From NCBI GenBank assembly GCA_963922205.1, contig CAWUHX010000013.1, positions 372,001 through 436,000 on the forward strand: a stretch of DNA of 64,000 bases, read 5' to 3'. The stretch's first letter is position 1; each line of letters opens with the position of its first letter. Source of the DNA: Romanomermis culicivorax (lineage: Eukaryota; Nematoda; Enoplea; Mermithida; Mermithidae). The translations under genes and the position numbers were made by a program. Below, one piece after another: positions 33,801 to 45,071 of this stretch. Below the pieces are notes generated by a model. That model did not search any database and was not told where the DNA came from. It worked only from the letters and a program-made list of their open reading frames with translations.

Positions 33801-36800
33801 CAAAATGTCAATTTTTGAGCAAAAAATGGTCAAAAATGTGAATTTTCTGGGCGCTCCGCGCCATGAATACATTTTTTCAGTCTTTTTAGGAAAAAATTTC
33901 AATTTTTTGAACTATTTATTGGACTTTTTTCGTGAAAAATACCGATTTGTTTTTCTTGAGAGACCCCTCCCCCCAAAATTTTGGGAATTACTGACCCCCG
34001 GCCCAAAAAAGTCGTCCGACCCCCCCCCCCCAGACCTTGGGGCTCCGTTACATGTATGGTTTGACGTTAATTTTTTCTACTGCGTCCTAGAAGTATGTGG
34101 AACCTGAAATGAGCTGTAAAATCGACTTTGGCTGAATTGAATCTATTTTCACGCGATAAATGTACTAAAATCCGGCTTCCTACCCTGATTTGGCTCGACA
34201 ACGAAAACGATTTAGGAACCACCAACTCAAATTTCTGGAGCATACCTGTAATTGGGGGAGGGTTGGGGGACCCCCAACTTGGTCTAACTCTATAACCAAA
34301 TGTCGGAACCCCCCCCCCCCCAAACTCGGAAAAATTTGAAAATGTTTGAAATTCTTTCGACTTTTTTAGGGTTTTTTCGACCCCCCCCCCCACCCCGATA
34401 CCTGTAAGAGATCCGACCAGATGGGGGAGAAGTAAGCCCACAATTTTGGGGTGGGGGTCAAAATTCCCAAAATTTTGGGGGGTCGAAAAACCCCCAGAAG
34501 TCAAAACAATTTCCATAATTTTCCCGAAAAAGCTACTTTTTCCCAATTTTCCTGAGTTTGAGGGGAGTTCCCCCCCAAACACCCCGCCAAATTAAAGGTA
34601 TGCCCCCTCCAACTGGTCGGACCTCTTACAGGTATGTTCTGGAGTGACTGGTACCAGATGAACCGACAGACCTTGTCCAAGTATACTTTTAATTCGAACA
34701 ATAGTGATTCAGACGATACATATACAAACGGAGGGTAGAGGAGGTAAACCAACGTACCTGGAACCCCGCATAACACATGGTCCGAAAAAAATCGTATGAG
34801 CTTTGCAGAATTTTTTTAAAATTATTTTCCGCCAGTGGTTTTTTTTAATAAATTACCTATCTTGACCAAAATTTTTTCAGACAGTTTAGACAATTGACTT
34901 TGGCTAAAAAAAATTGAGTACTTTTCCGTAGTTTGAGTACACTGTCTAGCCATTGGCTAAAATCTTTTTGCTCTATTTGGTCATTTGGCTAAAGATCTCG
35001 TGCTAAAAAAGACAGTGCTTTCAACATATTTCATATAATAATGCTTGTGGAGCTATTTTGCTGTTTTGTTTTGTGGATCACTGACCCCCACCCTCTGATT
35101 TTCCGGACCCCTTGGAAAATTCTTGCCTTGCATGTCCGATTTGTAGACTTTACATACTTTCTACCTAAATTTTCTGGATACCTGTGATCCTTTGAAGTGT
35201 TGAATTGATTAACATTCAAGGAATTAACATCCATTAAAAAAGATAATTAAAAATATCAAAAAAATGTTTCTATCAAATTGTTGGAGCCTAAGTCGTGCGC
35301 AATTGTTCAGGGTATATGCGACTATTCTAGCATGCGTTTTAAAAATATCAAGATAAAATTATGATGCATACACTACTGAGTAGAAAATTGGCATCTAAAA
35401 ATTGAAGCACCGTTTTTGTTAGTCGATGACAGTTGCTTTAAACCGGCAACCAATTGCGGTCTCGTCGATAAATCTTCGGACGATTTCGTGGATGTTAGAT
35501 CGCGGCGCAATACTGCAAAATTGAGGTATCACTATCCCACTACAAGAAATAGAAAGCGAAAAACCCTACAGGAAAAACGGAGCATAGTAGCGTATAAGAA
35601 ATTTTTTTGATAAAAATTAAAATTGATGCTAAAAAGTTCTTTTTGGAATGTTTTATGAGATTCCAGCTATGTGACATCGAAGACAACGGAGCACATGAGA
35701 CAACAATGAAAGCATTTATCCCATACGATTGATACAGTGCTACTTCATAATACAAAAAATGCATTGACCAGATAGCACTCGTACTAATAAAAAATATTTC
35801 AGTAGCACAGTTAGCATTGTCGGCAATAATGATGTTCCTCGGATATTTTTTGACATCCGGATATTCGGGTTTTTGTAGAAGTCGGATATCCGATGGATAT
35901 TCGGCTATCTGGTCATATATATATATATGACAAAATAGACTTGTGTTCACTGTTCTTAAATTTAAAACTAAGCTTCTAAAATGTTTTTTGATGTCATCAC
36001 TGATGATGACAGATTTGAAAATTTTCCTATTCCAAATTGCCTTACTATGACCATCATCAGATGAGAAAAAATAACAGTAAAATCATCAGAAAAAATCAAA
36101 AACTAAACGTTTTTTATTAATGATTAGTGTGTGAAAATTATTGATTGTGATTGCGCTGGTGATTAAAAAACGGTACTTGACTACCTGAGAACCGCACTGG
36201 AGCCAAATTCAAATTAATAATGATAAGTATGTCTAAAATAAGCGTGCAGCGCTGTAAAATTTAAAGATTTTGACTTTCTAAAACGCGCCAGAAGACACCC
36301 TTTTGTTTTTGACGGCAGACTTTTTCTTCCACATTTGTAGAAAAGCTCAAAGCTAAAAAAGGCTTGTAAATAAGAAAAAATTGTGCCTCTGTTTGGTACG
36401 TCCAGACGATTGTATCACAACTAGGCGCCGGTCGTAAGTTAGCGCCTTGTATTTTACTCTGGCGTCCATGCGAGGAGGACAAATTAATTTATAAATTTGA
36501 AAGTACATTCTGTGGTTAGATCGACGAAAAAAATTAATTGAAAGGAAAAGCAGATTTACAAAAGTCTGCTGAAATAAACACAGTAGGTTATAGACGAAAT
36601 TTGTATAATGTAATGGGTAAACTTGATCACTGACTCTTTTGTTCATGTCGGTTTCTTATTGAAAAATTCGAGTACAACCCAAGAATTATACGAGAACATA
36701 ACAGGAAATGATTTACGTTTCGAACCGAATGTCCTGAAAATTTAATATTACATACACAACAGACTGTTTTTCGAGTGGTATTCGATGAATTCCGAGGAGT

Positions 36801-38277
36801 CCGCAATGACAGACATTTAAAAAAATTAACTATTATAAATTCTCTGAGTATTTCATTTCACCTAAGAAATGGTACTGTTAGTGTAGTCAGATGAACGAAA
36901 TCAAAATAAAAAATCTAAAAAACAAGCAGAAAATGTCAACCACGGGAGAGGATAAACCGAAAATAAAGACAGAAAAAATGCAAATTTGTCAATAAAAGCA
37001 TAACATATTTATTATTAGCTCTACACTTTTTTAGTAGATTGCATTTATGTCATCGAAAAATTTGTTTCCTTTTATTCACTATCACCTGCTCAACGAATCT
37101 GTTTAGTGCTCTGACTTTCCTATTTTTATTCGTCCTTATTGTTAAAAGTATTCCATAAAATAATCGGATGTCTGGATATTTTTTCATATCCGGATATCGG
37201 ACGAACATCATCAGTTGACAAATGACACTTCGTTGGTCTGAAACTAATGTGTGAGTTTGTTGATTCTAATAACCTGCTTTTATTGCATATCGATTCATGA
37301 AATCATGTTTGATTTTGATACTTCCAAAAAGAATTTGAACGAAAAAGGTAGCATTCCGAATAAATTTTTTATTGTGTGGTAGTTATGGGACAAATGTTAG
37401 AAAATAACGATTTTTGACTTTTTTTCCACGATTTGTCGATATCTTTTCTCTAATTTTCTTCTCGAACTTTTCTTGAAAATTTTTCACTTTTCAGTCATTA
37501 GCATGCGTACTAAAGTCTGAAATTTCTATTAGCACGGCTCTGGTTTCATTAGCACCCTGCTAAAAAAACATGCCTCGAATAAAAAAAAATTGACGTATTA
37601 AACGATGGAATAGACTCATACCTGTTAGATTTCAGGTCGGTTGGGGGGGGGGGTAAACCCGAAATTCCCAGGGTAGAGGTACACACCTTTTCTAAAAAAC
37701 CGGAGAATGAAGTCAAAAATGACCCCAAAGAGTGTGAAAAGACGAAAATTTCACGAATTTTCCGAAAATATTCGAAAAATGTTATAGTTTGCGGGGAGTT
37801 AGCGGAAGTTGAGCCCCTTTAATTACAGGTAATTCTAGACTAAACTATGAGTATTTCGTTTTTCTCCCTGTATGAGTACCGAAAAATATGAAATGAAACT
37901 AGAAATCTTCAATGATGTACGCTGACATTAACTAGTAACACTAAAAAGTAACTAACCAGGCGGTCTATAAATTTCGAGTGGGGGTCGCGCAACCGGCGGT
38001 TTGTTGACCTTTTTGCTAGCTTTTGCAATTTTGTGACCACCAGAGTCCTGAAAAGTCAACTCTCAAGCATCAAATCATAAGGCAAAAAGATTATCGTTGT
38101 ATTTTCCTACAGATTTTGCATTTGTCGCCGGACGCACGATTTGAGCACCATCCGAGCCGATCTGGTGTCCTTTTCCACCGCCGAAAGAAGTCGACGACGT
38201 TTTCGTCAACGAATGATTGCCCGTACCAGCAAAGCCGTTGCCGAGCTTGCCACTTTTATCGTTCATATGGGCCGCCA
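26238..38277 (-). CDS. MIF4G-domain protein (CTIF/MIF4GD-like), 12 exons
   Basis: Exons (minus): 38277-38111, 38047-37957, 35512-35411, 33131-32912, 32743-32532, 28035-28018, 27818-27703, 27633-27542, 27145-27081, 27022-26943, 26727-26596, 26333-26238. All phases agree and give about 463 residues. Residues 1 to about 250 are low-complexity (Ser, Lys, Gly, a His run) with LEIYRPPV near 85. The C-terminal 200 residues are helical and match the MIF4G domain of MIF4GD/SLIP1 and CTIF, best in ECLISSLLSVGYNLERQYPD and the ending LLLMIELCACSWKLPSEAND. Such proteins link mRNA 3' ends or cap-binding factors to translation. The 5' end is uncertain: the first exon starts TGGCGGCC after an acceptor, so a preceding A would form a split ATG, or ATG 38265 could start. 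Confidence 0.85.
28018..28035 (-). other. 18-nt microexon of the MIF4G gene
   Basis: TTCTGCGGAGTCTGAATG lies between a TTTTTAG acceptor and a GTATGT donor. It joins exon 32743-32532 (ending phase 1) to exon 27818-27703 and keeps the frame, adding residues VLRSLN. In MIF4GD the same position reads QLLKTALKD, so the added residues fit helix 1. Confidence 0.75.
29850..30867. mobile_element. TIR element with AATGCGCC word arrays
   Basis: Ends GGGGTGTAGCCAATTGCGCC and GGCGCATATGGCTACAAACAT are inverted repeats. TCGATTT flanks both sides (29843-29849, 30868-30874). The other arm of the host inverted repeat, near 28976, gives the empty site. About nine copies of the word TGCGCC, spaced about 15-19 bp, lie inside the left end, and about ten inverted copies inside the right end. 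It has no transposase. Confidence 0.85.
30430..30515. repeat. Short tandem repeat GATCAGATCATAGAATCAT
   Basis: Four to five copies of a 22-25 bp unit containing the self-complementary ATGATCAGATC word, inside the TIR element at 29850-30867. Confidence 0.75.
30946..32531. other. MIF4G intron, no gene
   Basis: AT-rich intron sequence. A GGGCGAAGCGCCGG hairpin word at 32273 marks another decayed copy of the hAT-like repeat. Confidence 0.45.
33620..34058. mobile_element. MITE with CACACATGTA ends, 8-bp duplication
   Basis: 439 bp. Left end CACACATGTAGTTGGGG, right end CTCCGTTACATGTATG. GTTTGACG flanks both sides (33612-33619, 34059-34066), a perfect 8-bp duplication. The interior has runs of C or G and a GGGCGCTCCGCGCC hairpin word. 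No gene. Confidence 0.85.
34241..34636. mobile_element. CATACCTGTAA-family MITE, composite, 8-bp duplication
   Basis: 396 bp from CATACCTGTAATTGGGG to CTTACAGGTATG, flanked by TTCTGGAG on both sides (34233-34240, 34637-34644). A second internal terminus near 34398 (GATACCTGTAAGAGATCC) shows a partial second copy within. Confidence 0.87.
35829..37211. mobile_element. TIR element with CGGATATCCG words
   Basis: The left end ATGATGTTCCTCGGATAT and the complement of the right end ATGATGTTCGTCCGATAT match. Just inside lie repeats of the self-complementary words ATATCCGGATAT and TCGGATATCCGA. A hAT-like hairpin relic (near 36245) is inside. No transposase recognised and no clear duplication. Confidence 0.6.
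37617..37832. mobile_element. CATACCTGTAA-family MITE, decayed copy
   Basis: Starts CATACCTGTTAGATTTC and ends AATTACAGGTAAT. Flanks AATAGACT and TCTAGACT share six of eight bases. Interior GC runs match the family. Confidence 0.65.
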
Positions 38278-39875
38278 CTAAAAAGATCCAACTGATGGAA
38301 TGTGAGGAAGCAGAAAAAGTAAAAGAGGAAAAACTAAATTAATTTAAAAGGCGTTGATTTGATACACCTCGTTCTAAAATACGTGCATATATTTTTCCAG
38401 TAAAATAAAATTTATCTTTATGTTGTGAAATAATCGGCGCGAAGCGCCAACATTTTTTCGAAATTGAAGTCAAAAATATGTGAAAAACAGCGTTGTCCAG
38501 TAAAAATAACTGTCACTAACAGCTGGATTGGAAGAAATCTAGAATCTCAATTGAAAATCAGATCATTTAAAAACAGACTGAGTGGATAAAGTTGAAACAG
38601 GTCTGGCCAAAAGTGGATTTTCCGATATTCGGGGTTTTGTGGGTGCAAAATTTCCTCAGTTTTGGGCTTTTTCTATATTAATAGTATGCTTTTTGACCTG
38701 TATGTTTGAATTTTAGTTCATTCTTAACGGGTTATATCAATTCAAGTTTTGACCAAAATTATAATCCATTGGGTCCGTATAATAGTATATTTCACATGAT
38801 ATAGCGTTTGAACGTCGAAATTTCAATGAAAATCAATGAAAAAGCGGCAGGATAGCCATAATTGTAGTTTACATTACAACTGGCATAAGTCATTTGGAAG
38901 TGCCTTGCAGTTTTCTCGACTCAGATGCCAACTTATTTGATAAAATAATCCAACAAAATTCCAGGCGGAAATCCAAAAGTCTAAATTTTGAAAAGTGGTT
39001 TTTTGCTAGCTCTGCATATTGAAAACTAAAAATTGAAAATATTTTTTGATGTTCATCAATAATTGATAGTGTTGAGCAACTCCTCTATTTCAAGTGTAAT
39101 TACTAACATAACAATCATTAAGTGATAAAAAATGACAAATGAGAATGAAATCCGTAGAACAATTGAGATATCCCAATCATAGTTTTTTTCGTGCTTTACA
39201 AACTTTTTGGCTTGCGTAGAAACAAAAATTTGGGCTATATTTGTACCAGTACAAACAATGTTCTGGTATGAAAATTCAATTTGAGATGTCAATCACAGTG
39301 TAATCAATGATCTATTTGTGTACCATAGACACAATCAGTGTTGCCAAGTAGTCGCCTTCAAAAACCCCAATTTTTCCGCCAAAAAACCTCAATCGTTCAA
39401 AAAAAACCTAGAAAACCTCAAAAATTTTTGAAAATCCCTAGAAAAACCCCAATTTTTGAAAACATAGAATAAATTTAATTCATAGGTAAAAAAAATGAAT
39501 CGAACATAAGTTTATTAAGAATCAAAATTTTTATTCAGCTGCTAGCTGCAGAATTTCATCTTCATCATCACATTCAGCCGATTGCCGCACCAAACTGTTT
39601 AAATGATCACATGACTGATATAAATTTTTTCAACATAGGTTTTGTTATAGTAAAAGAGTTGCAATTTTCATTCCTTAAAGCCAAGCCATATCGCACACAT
39701 AGAATACGGTCCAACAATACTGTCAAAAAATTGCGGGTTTCAAACTTCAAAGATCAAACTAGATTAAACATGTATATTTTAACTTTGAAAAGATTCACAA
39801 ATGCTTGCAGTGCTTGCACAAATACAACATAAAATCTCTAACTTATAAGCCTCCCAATTCTAATTCTAATCCATA
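38278..39875. other. Upstream of the MIF4G first known exon; no gene recognised
   Basis: AT-rich. It includes a GGCGCGAAGCGCC word (38436) and, at 39349, CAGTGTTGCCAAGTAG followed by AACCCCAAT-type words. The latter looks like one end of a hAT element, but its partner end was not found. Any 5' exon of the MIF4G gene should lie here or further right. Confidence 0.4.
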
Positions 39876-39929
39876 CTCAGTGTTTTTTTTCTGCACCCAG
39901 CAAAATTTTTCCATATTTCCCGACGTCGT

Positions 39930-40577
39930 TTTTTTCGCTTAAAAATGCTTATAGATTACTTATTTATGTGTTTTTGAACTTTTTCAAACCTTCTAGTGTT
40001 TTTAGAGCCGTTAATTTATCACAATTGAGGGAAAAATTGAAATTTTCGAGTTTGATCGAGGTCTAATCTACAAGCATTGTGGAACAAATTTTCTAGCAAA
40101 CTATACAGGAGCACACTGACTTTGAATTACATGCGAAATCGACGCTTAGGTCCTCTATGATGTCAAATGAGAGCCCGAAAAGAGATATTATTCCAGCGCT
40201 AAGCGCCGGAAAAATTTTTTGGGCATTGACATTCTGCCACGCTGGAAAGTAATTTATTTGTAAACTCTCATGAACTTGGCCGAAAAGATATGAGTAGGAA
40301 GAGTAGAAATTTCCAAAAACTACTTCCATGAAGCTTCTGAATTGATTTTACGTTAGGAAAGAAATAACCGCTTCAAAAAGCCTAGAGACTTGACATACTT
40401 TCTCAAAAACTGTGTCAAGGAAAAAATTAAATTTTCATTAAATATCATGATAAAATATTGAAGATTACCAATTAAAACATGAGATAACATGTTAAGGATG
40501 ATGAAAATAGATTAAGTGATAAGTGAAGGTAGACATGCTAGAAGCTGCGCCTGAGCTAGGAAATAAATAATTATGTT
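39930..40577. repeat. Second copy of the 22.4-23.15 kb repeat
   Basis: Closely matches the left half of the hAT-like element at 22165. Shared blocks include AGCAAACTATAC, GACTTTGAATTACATG, GCGCTAAGCGCCGGAAAAAT and the ending AGAAGCTGCGCCTGAGCTAG. A CAGTGTTTTTTTTCTGCAC terminus lies just left, at 39879. Confidence 0.75.
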
Positions 40578-40828
40578 TCATATATTCCTTAACTACAAAT
40601 CACTTGATAAAATCCAATTGTAATGGTAAACAATTGTAAGCTGTCAAAATTTATTCTTAGCCGGACCGACTGCAAGTGACCAGTCGTAGTTTGATCGCAG
40701 TTCAGAGGGGTTACCCGAATCTGACGCGTACGTACTTCGAATCAACCCACTATGGATGATGGAACTCATATTTTGATGAAACATAAACTCTACGGGTGCA
40801 ACGTGAGAAGTATATTGTAACATAATAG

Positions 40829-40936
40829 AACCGGGCGCTGAATAACCAACGTAATGATAAAATGTTATTCAGCGCCCGGCGCTGCATAAAAAAAATTAAC
40901 ATGCTTGGTTATTCAGCACCGGGCGCTGAATAACCA
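40829..40936. repeat. Miniature palindromic repeat, GGGCGCTGAATAACC
   Basis: About 108 bp. GGGCGCTGAATAACC occurs at both ends, and inverted copies (GTTATTCAGCGCCC and GGTTATTCAGCACC) lie between. Any two neighbouring copies can pair, giving alternative hairpins. Confidence 0.75.
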
Positions 40937-41277
40937 CTGCCGCACCTGAAGGGCGCAGCGCTGTTGAGGTTCTTCCAAATGAAGTTGTTTAGTTAAAATA
41001 GTACCAAGGGTCTTAAAGGAATTCTCTCTAATTTTGAGACTGCATAATAATTATTCAAATTGTTTCCCATAACTTCGCTTTGGCGCTTTTCCCATGCATA
41101 ATTTCGCTTGTTCTTTCTTCCCTCCATCATGAAAACCCCCAAAAACCGGCGTCAGAGACATTTCGGCGTGGCCACTGTCATCCGTAAAAACTCTATTTTT
41201 TGTGCCATTCCAAATTTTTTTGTGCCAAAAACCATGTTTTGGCACAAAAAAAACACTGATCAGCAGTGCAGTATACT

Positions 41278-42300
41278 CACCGTTTTTTTTTCCTCGAAGA
41301 TTTTTTCCACATGAGAACCGGACCCAAAATTTTTTCCTCATTTTCCAAAAATTTTCCACATTTTTAAAAACGTTTATAATGTGGCTACGGATGCTTTTTT
41401 ATGCATTTTAGGAGCATACCTAAGCATTTTGTTGTATTTGTAGTCAGAAACCTGCAAAAAAATGAGGAAAAAAATTGAGAAAATTCTGGTTATGTTAGTC
41501 AAAATGAGCTCATGAAGAATATATTGGTCTTCTATAGGAGCGGATAAAGCAAGTTAACGATAGAGTTCTCATGAATTTATCTGCTATCAACATTTCTGTG
41601 ATTCCGATTAGAATCATCTAATTTTATTTAGTTCTTGGTCCGGCGCGGAGCGCCGGGCAAATTTTTCGATTTTCACTTTCAAAAACGCTGGAAAATGAAC
41701 TTTCATAACGTTGGGAAATAAATTAAAATCAGACTGATGAAGCGTAATTTGCCTCCCATTCCGGCGCCAAGCGCCGGAAAAATTTTCGGGTTTTTATATT
41801 CTAAAACGCTGAAAAATAAATCTCTCCAACAGATAATTCGTGAACAAATGTTTTAAAATCGCGTTCTAGAGTAATGTCTTCAATTTCCACCTTCAATAAA
41901 CGCAAAAGTTCAGATTGCAAACGTTTAAAAAATTCCAATCATCGAAATAAAAAATTGAGAGACTTGATGAAAAATCTGTATTTTCGGCGACATAATTGAC
42001 TGTAAACAATTAGAAAATGAAACGAGCCAACTTGATTGATAGACACTGTTGAGCATTAATTAGTAAGTCGAAGTAGATATGCTAACGGCCGCGCCTGATA
42101 GAATAGTTATAATTACCCATGACCGGCGCGAAGCGCCGGAAAATTTTTAGATTTTGACCTTTTAAAGTCTACCAAAACGCATCTTTTCGGTTTAGAGTTC
42201 CCCAAAATTTTTTCCACAATGAGAACCATACCCAAAAATTTTTTCCTCATTCCGAAATTTTTTTCCTCAAAAGACCCCATTTGAGGAAAAAAAAACGGTG
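41278..42300. mobile_element. hAT-like non-autonomous element, copy 2 (intact ends)
   Basis: 1,023 bp. Termini CACCGTTTTTTTTTCCTC and GAGGAAAAAAAAACGGTG. AGTATACT flanks both sides (41270-41277, 42301-42308), a perfect 8-bp duplication. The interior has three hairpin words of the form GGCGC-nnA-GCGCC (41642, 41762, 42124). It matches 9751-11117 without that copy's nested insertion. No transposase. Confidence 0.9.
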
Positions 42301-43187
42301 AGTATACTGCTAATAGTGCCTGCTCGGCCCGGCAGTGTCTATTGACCGGATCCGGTCAATATTTTTTCAGCTATTGACAGGATTCGGGCAGGAGAAGATG
42401 CTATGGGAGCGTGATATTGACCGGACGAAAAGAACAGTAAATTGATTGATCACGTGATTCAAACATGCAAAACGATAAAACATGTCGATCACACTCAGGA
42501 ATATACGTTCTGTTCCTTAGTGAAAACCTCATTCGATGTATATGACGTCATGATTATGCCTGGTCGAATAAGGCGAGTACTGCGTTTTAGCGTCAACGCT
42601 ATACAAAATAAAGTGCAATGGTTTTTAGCAAATCGATGTTGCAATATCCAGTTACTGTAGGTATGAAATCTAAAGTATGGTTTTTGGCACAAAAAAAAAA
42701 TTGGAATGCACAAAAAGTTAATTGGCACAACTTTTTTGACTTTTTTAAAACTGAATTTCCTTGATTTTTAGTCATCTTGGGGGACTGAAAAAGTAAAATT
42801 TTCGAGGCGCTTCGCGCCCAGTCTTCTAATATTACTTTTATTTGTCTAGAACGCGAGCGAATTCTGTTTGTATGATCGCAATAGACTTGAAGATTGAGAA
42901 TGACTGATGAATGAGTAGAAAATCGTTAACTTCCTCCCCTTATTCATTCAGTGGTGATTCGGAACCGAAATTTGGTGTTTGATTCGAACAGAAAAATTAA
43001 CATTGTTTTGTTGGCACAATTTTTCAACAAAAAATTTACGCGACGGGACTATCAGGAGAAAGCAATTATAGACATCGTTGAATTAATATTTATATCGGTT
43101 TTAGAAAGAAAGTCAATATAAAAGAAAGTCAAAACACAAATATTGACTGCCTGACAAATTCTACAAAAATATCTGAATTCTCGCAGC

Positions 43188-44308
43188 CAGGGTTGGGAAA
43201 AAACCCATTTGCTAAATTTCGGTTTTTTGGGGGTTTTTTATAGGTTTTTCTGGGTTTAATCAGGGGTTTTTCATTTCACAACTGTGGATCTGAATTAAGT
43301 ATGAAAAAAAGCAAATGCAACATATCTAAAGTTTTATTCTTCGTAATGCAAGACATTTTCAAATCATTTTTCCTGATTTTAAGCAAAAATACAGATTCCT
43401 TATCACAACAAATAAAATCATAACTAGTGCACCGTCGAAAAAATTTTCGGCATTGAATTTTATGGAGACTAGCTTTTCGACTGATCCAGACAGCAATCGA
43501 TTATGGAACTTGCTGTGAACAAAGCCAAATTTTGAAAAATTACGCTCTGATGACGCAGTGGACACCAAAATGGAAAACATGTAATTCTAACATGACAAAA
43601 TAAATTTCGCTTATTCGCCATTAATAGTCTTAAAAAGCGTATTCTCAAGACAATTTTTTGGAATGAAGGTCACATTTTGCTTTCGGTCAACCAATATTGC
43701 ATAGCAGATTTTTGGACACTCTCCAGCATTTTGTAACGAAACGTATTTTTTTCATCATCTTCACTTGCCGAGATCATTTATTCATTGAGTTGCTTGTAAA
43801 TTGTGTTTTCGCAGGCTGAAAAAAGTTTGATGTTTCTTTCTTCAACATTCATACAGCTTACAGCCATTCAACCAGAATACTTGGATGGTGGTCCATTTTC
43901 AACCCATTTTTGAACCCAAAAGCCGTCAGCTGCCTCTTTCTCCAATGGGTCTGCTGTCTCCCTCAAAATTTTAGGGCTGCTCAAGTCGGCTTACCAAATG
44001 CTGATGGCTGTGAGCAGACTTTAGCAGTCACAAGTAATGCTGTGTAGTGTATTGCTCACTAGCACTGCTCATAAGTACTCATGACTCATGAGCAGTAAAA
44101 TCTGCCTAATATTCAGATATTGCAGTTATTAAAGTTGGCTCAACTCTCATTTCGATTATTAAATCAGGAAGAAACTTTATTCCTATGAACAAAATGGAAA
44201 AAAATAAATTTTTTCTTAAAAAACCAAAAAACCCAAAAACCCAGAATTGTCCTATTTTCCAAACCAAGAAAACCCATCAACCCGAAAACCCAATGCCCGC
44301 CAACCCTG
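43188..44308 (-). mobile_element. hAT element remnant nested in the long-TIR element
   Basis: Left end CAGGGTTGGGAAAAAACCC, right end CCAACCCTG, with multiple AAAACCC words inside the ends. This is the usual form of a hAT terminus. A hAT transposase C-terminal segment lies inside on the minus strand. No matching 8-bp duplication was found, so the outer limits may be slightly off. Confidence 0.7.
43359..43580 (-). pseudogene. hAT transposase, C-terminal dimerisation region
   Basis: Contains FSILVSTASSERNFSKFGFV followed by HSKFHNRLLSGSVEKLVSIK, the hallmark of the hAT C-terminal dimerisation domain (VSTASSERNFS..NRL). The catalytic core upstream is not open, so the gene is dead. Confidence 0.85.
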
Positions 44309-44739
44309 ATAAACAATGTTTCTTTCAACAAATTTATTCAAAAACGCTTTTCAAAATCACAGTAGAAGCCCATGTAACAGATCAATCGTTTTGAATATGT
44401 ACTCAGTCAAACAAAGAATAACAATGATCACATATTAGATCAGTCATTATTCAACTCAATCATCAGGTTTTTTTGCAAACGGAAAAATTTGGCTGCATAT
44501 TTTTATTTGATCACATTAAAATCGATAAATTCGCTTAGTTTCATCAGAAAAATGATAAAATAATCACTTCTCTTGTATTTCACTCACTTCATGTTAGTTC
44601 CAGACTGTTAGAACTGACTTTCCTGAGTTTTGAAGGAAAAATCATAAGGCTAGCTACAGTAACTTGTTCGGCGCCCAGCGCCGAAAAATTTTGATTTCCA
44701 GGCCTCTAAAATGTCGGAAAATGCATTTTTCAGCACATT

Positions 44740-44943
44740 CTACTGCAACTGCTGATGACCGATCCCGATGTTTTCACCATTTAGTTGGCGGAAGCGTTCA
44801 AACGTTTCTCTATCATTTTCGATATATCTGGAGCCAGTAATTAGCGTGTTGTATAAGGTGCTATATGGAATAAGAAGCTCGTCGGAACCAGCTATGTATG
44901 TTTCTGCAAATGATCTGCAGGTTTCAACTTTTTGCATGTTCAA
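44740..44943 (-). other. Unrecognised open frame near the right TIR
   Basis: 67 residues without low complexity (for example AETYIAGSDELLIPYSTLYN). It could be a fragment of the long-TIR element's own protein. I recognise no domain. Confidence 0.3.
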
Positions 44944-45071
44944 TCACTTGATCAGTTAGTTTACTGTACTTTTCGTCTGGTCAATATCACACTCCCATAG
45001 CATCTTCTCCTGCCTGGATCCTGTCAATAGCTAAAAAAATATTGACCGGATCCGGTCAATAGACACTGCCG

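Larger units (their letters stand above)
42330..45071. mobile_element. 2.7-kb transposon with inverted repeats of about 150 bp
   Basis: Begins CGGCAGTGTCTATTGACCGG, and the last 150 bp are its inverted copy, including TATTGACCGGATCCGGTCAA (itself a palindrome) and GGAGAAGATGCTATGGGAG. CTCGGCC lies directly outside both ends (42323-42329, 45072-45078), giving a 7-bp or possibly 8-bp duplication. The inside is largely another element (43188-44308). The superfamily is uncertain. Confidence 0.78.

Noticed and set aside
33631..34582. Pro/Gly-rich frames of 158 and 171 residues
   Set aside because: They are translations of C and G runs in the MITEs at 33620 and 34241 and recur wherever that family occurs.
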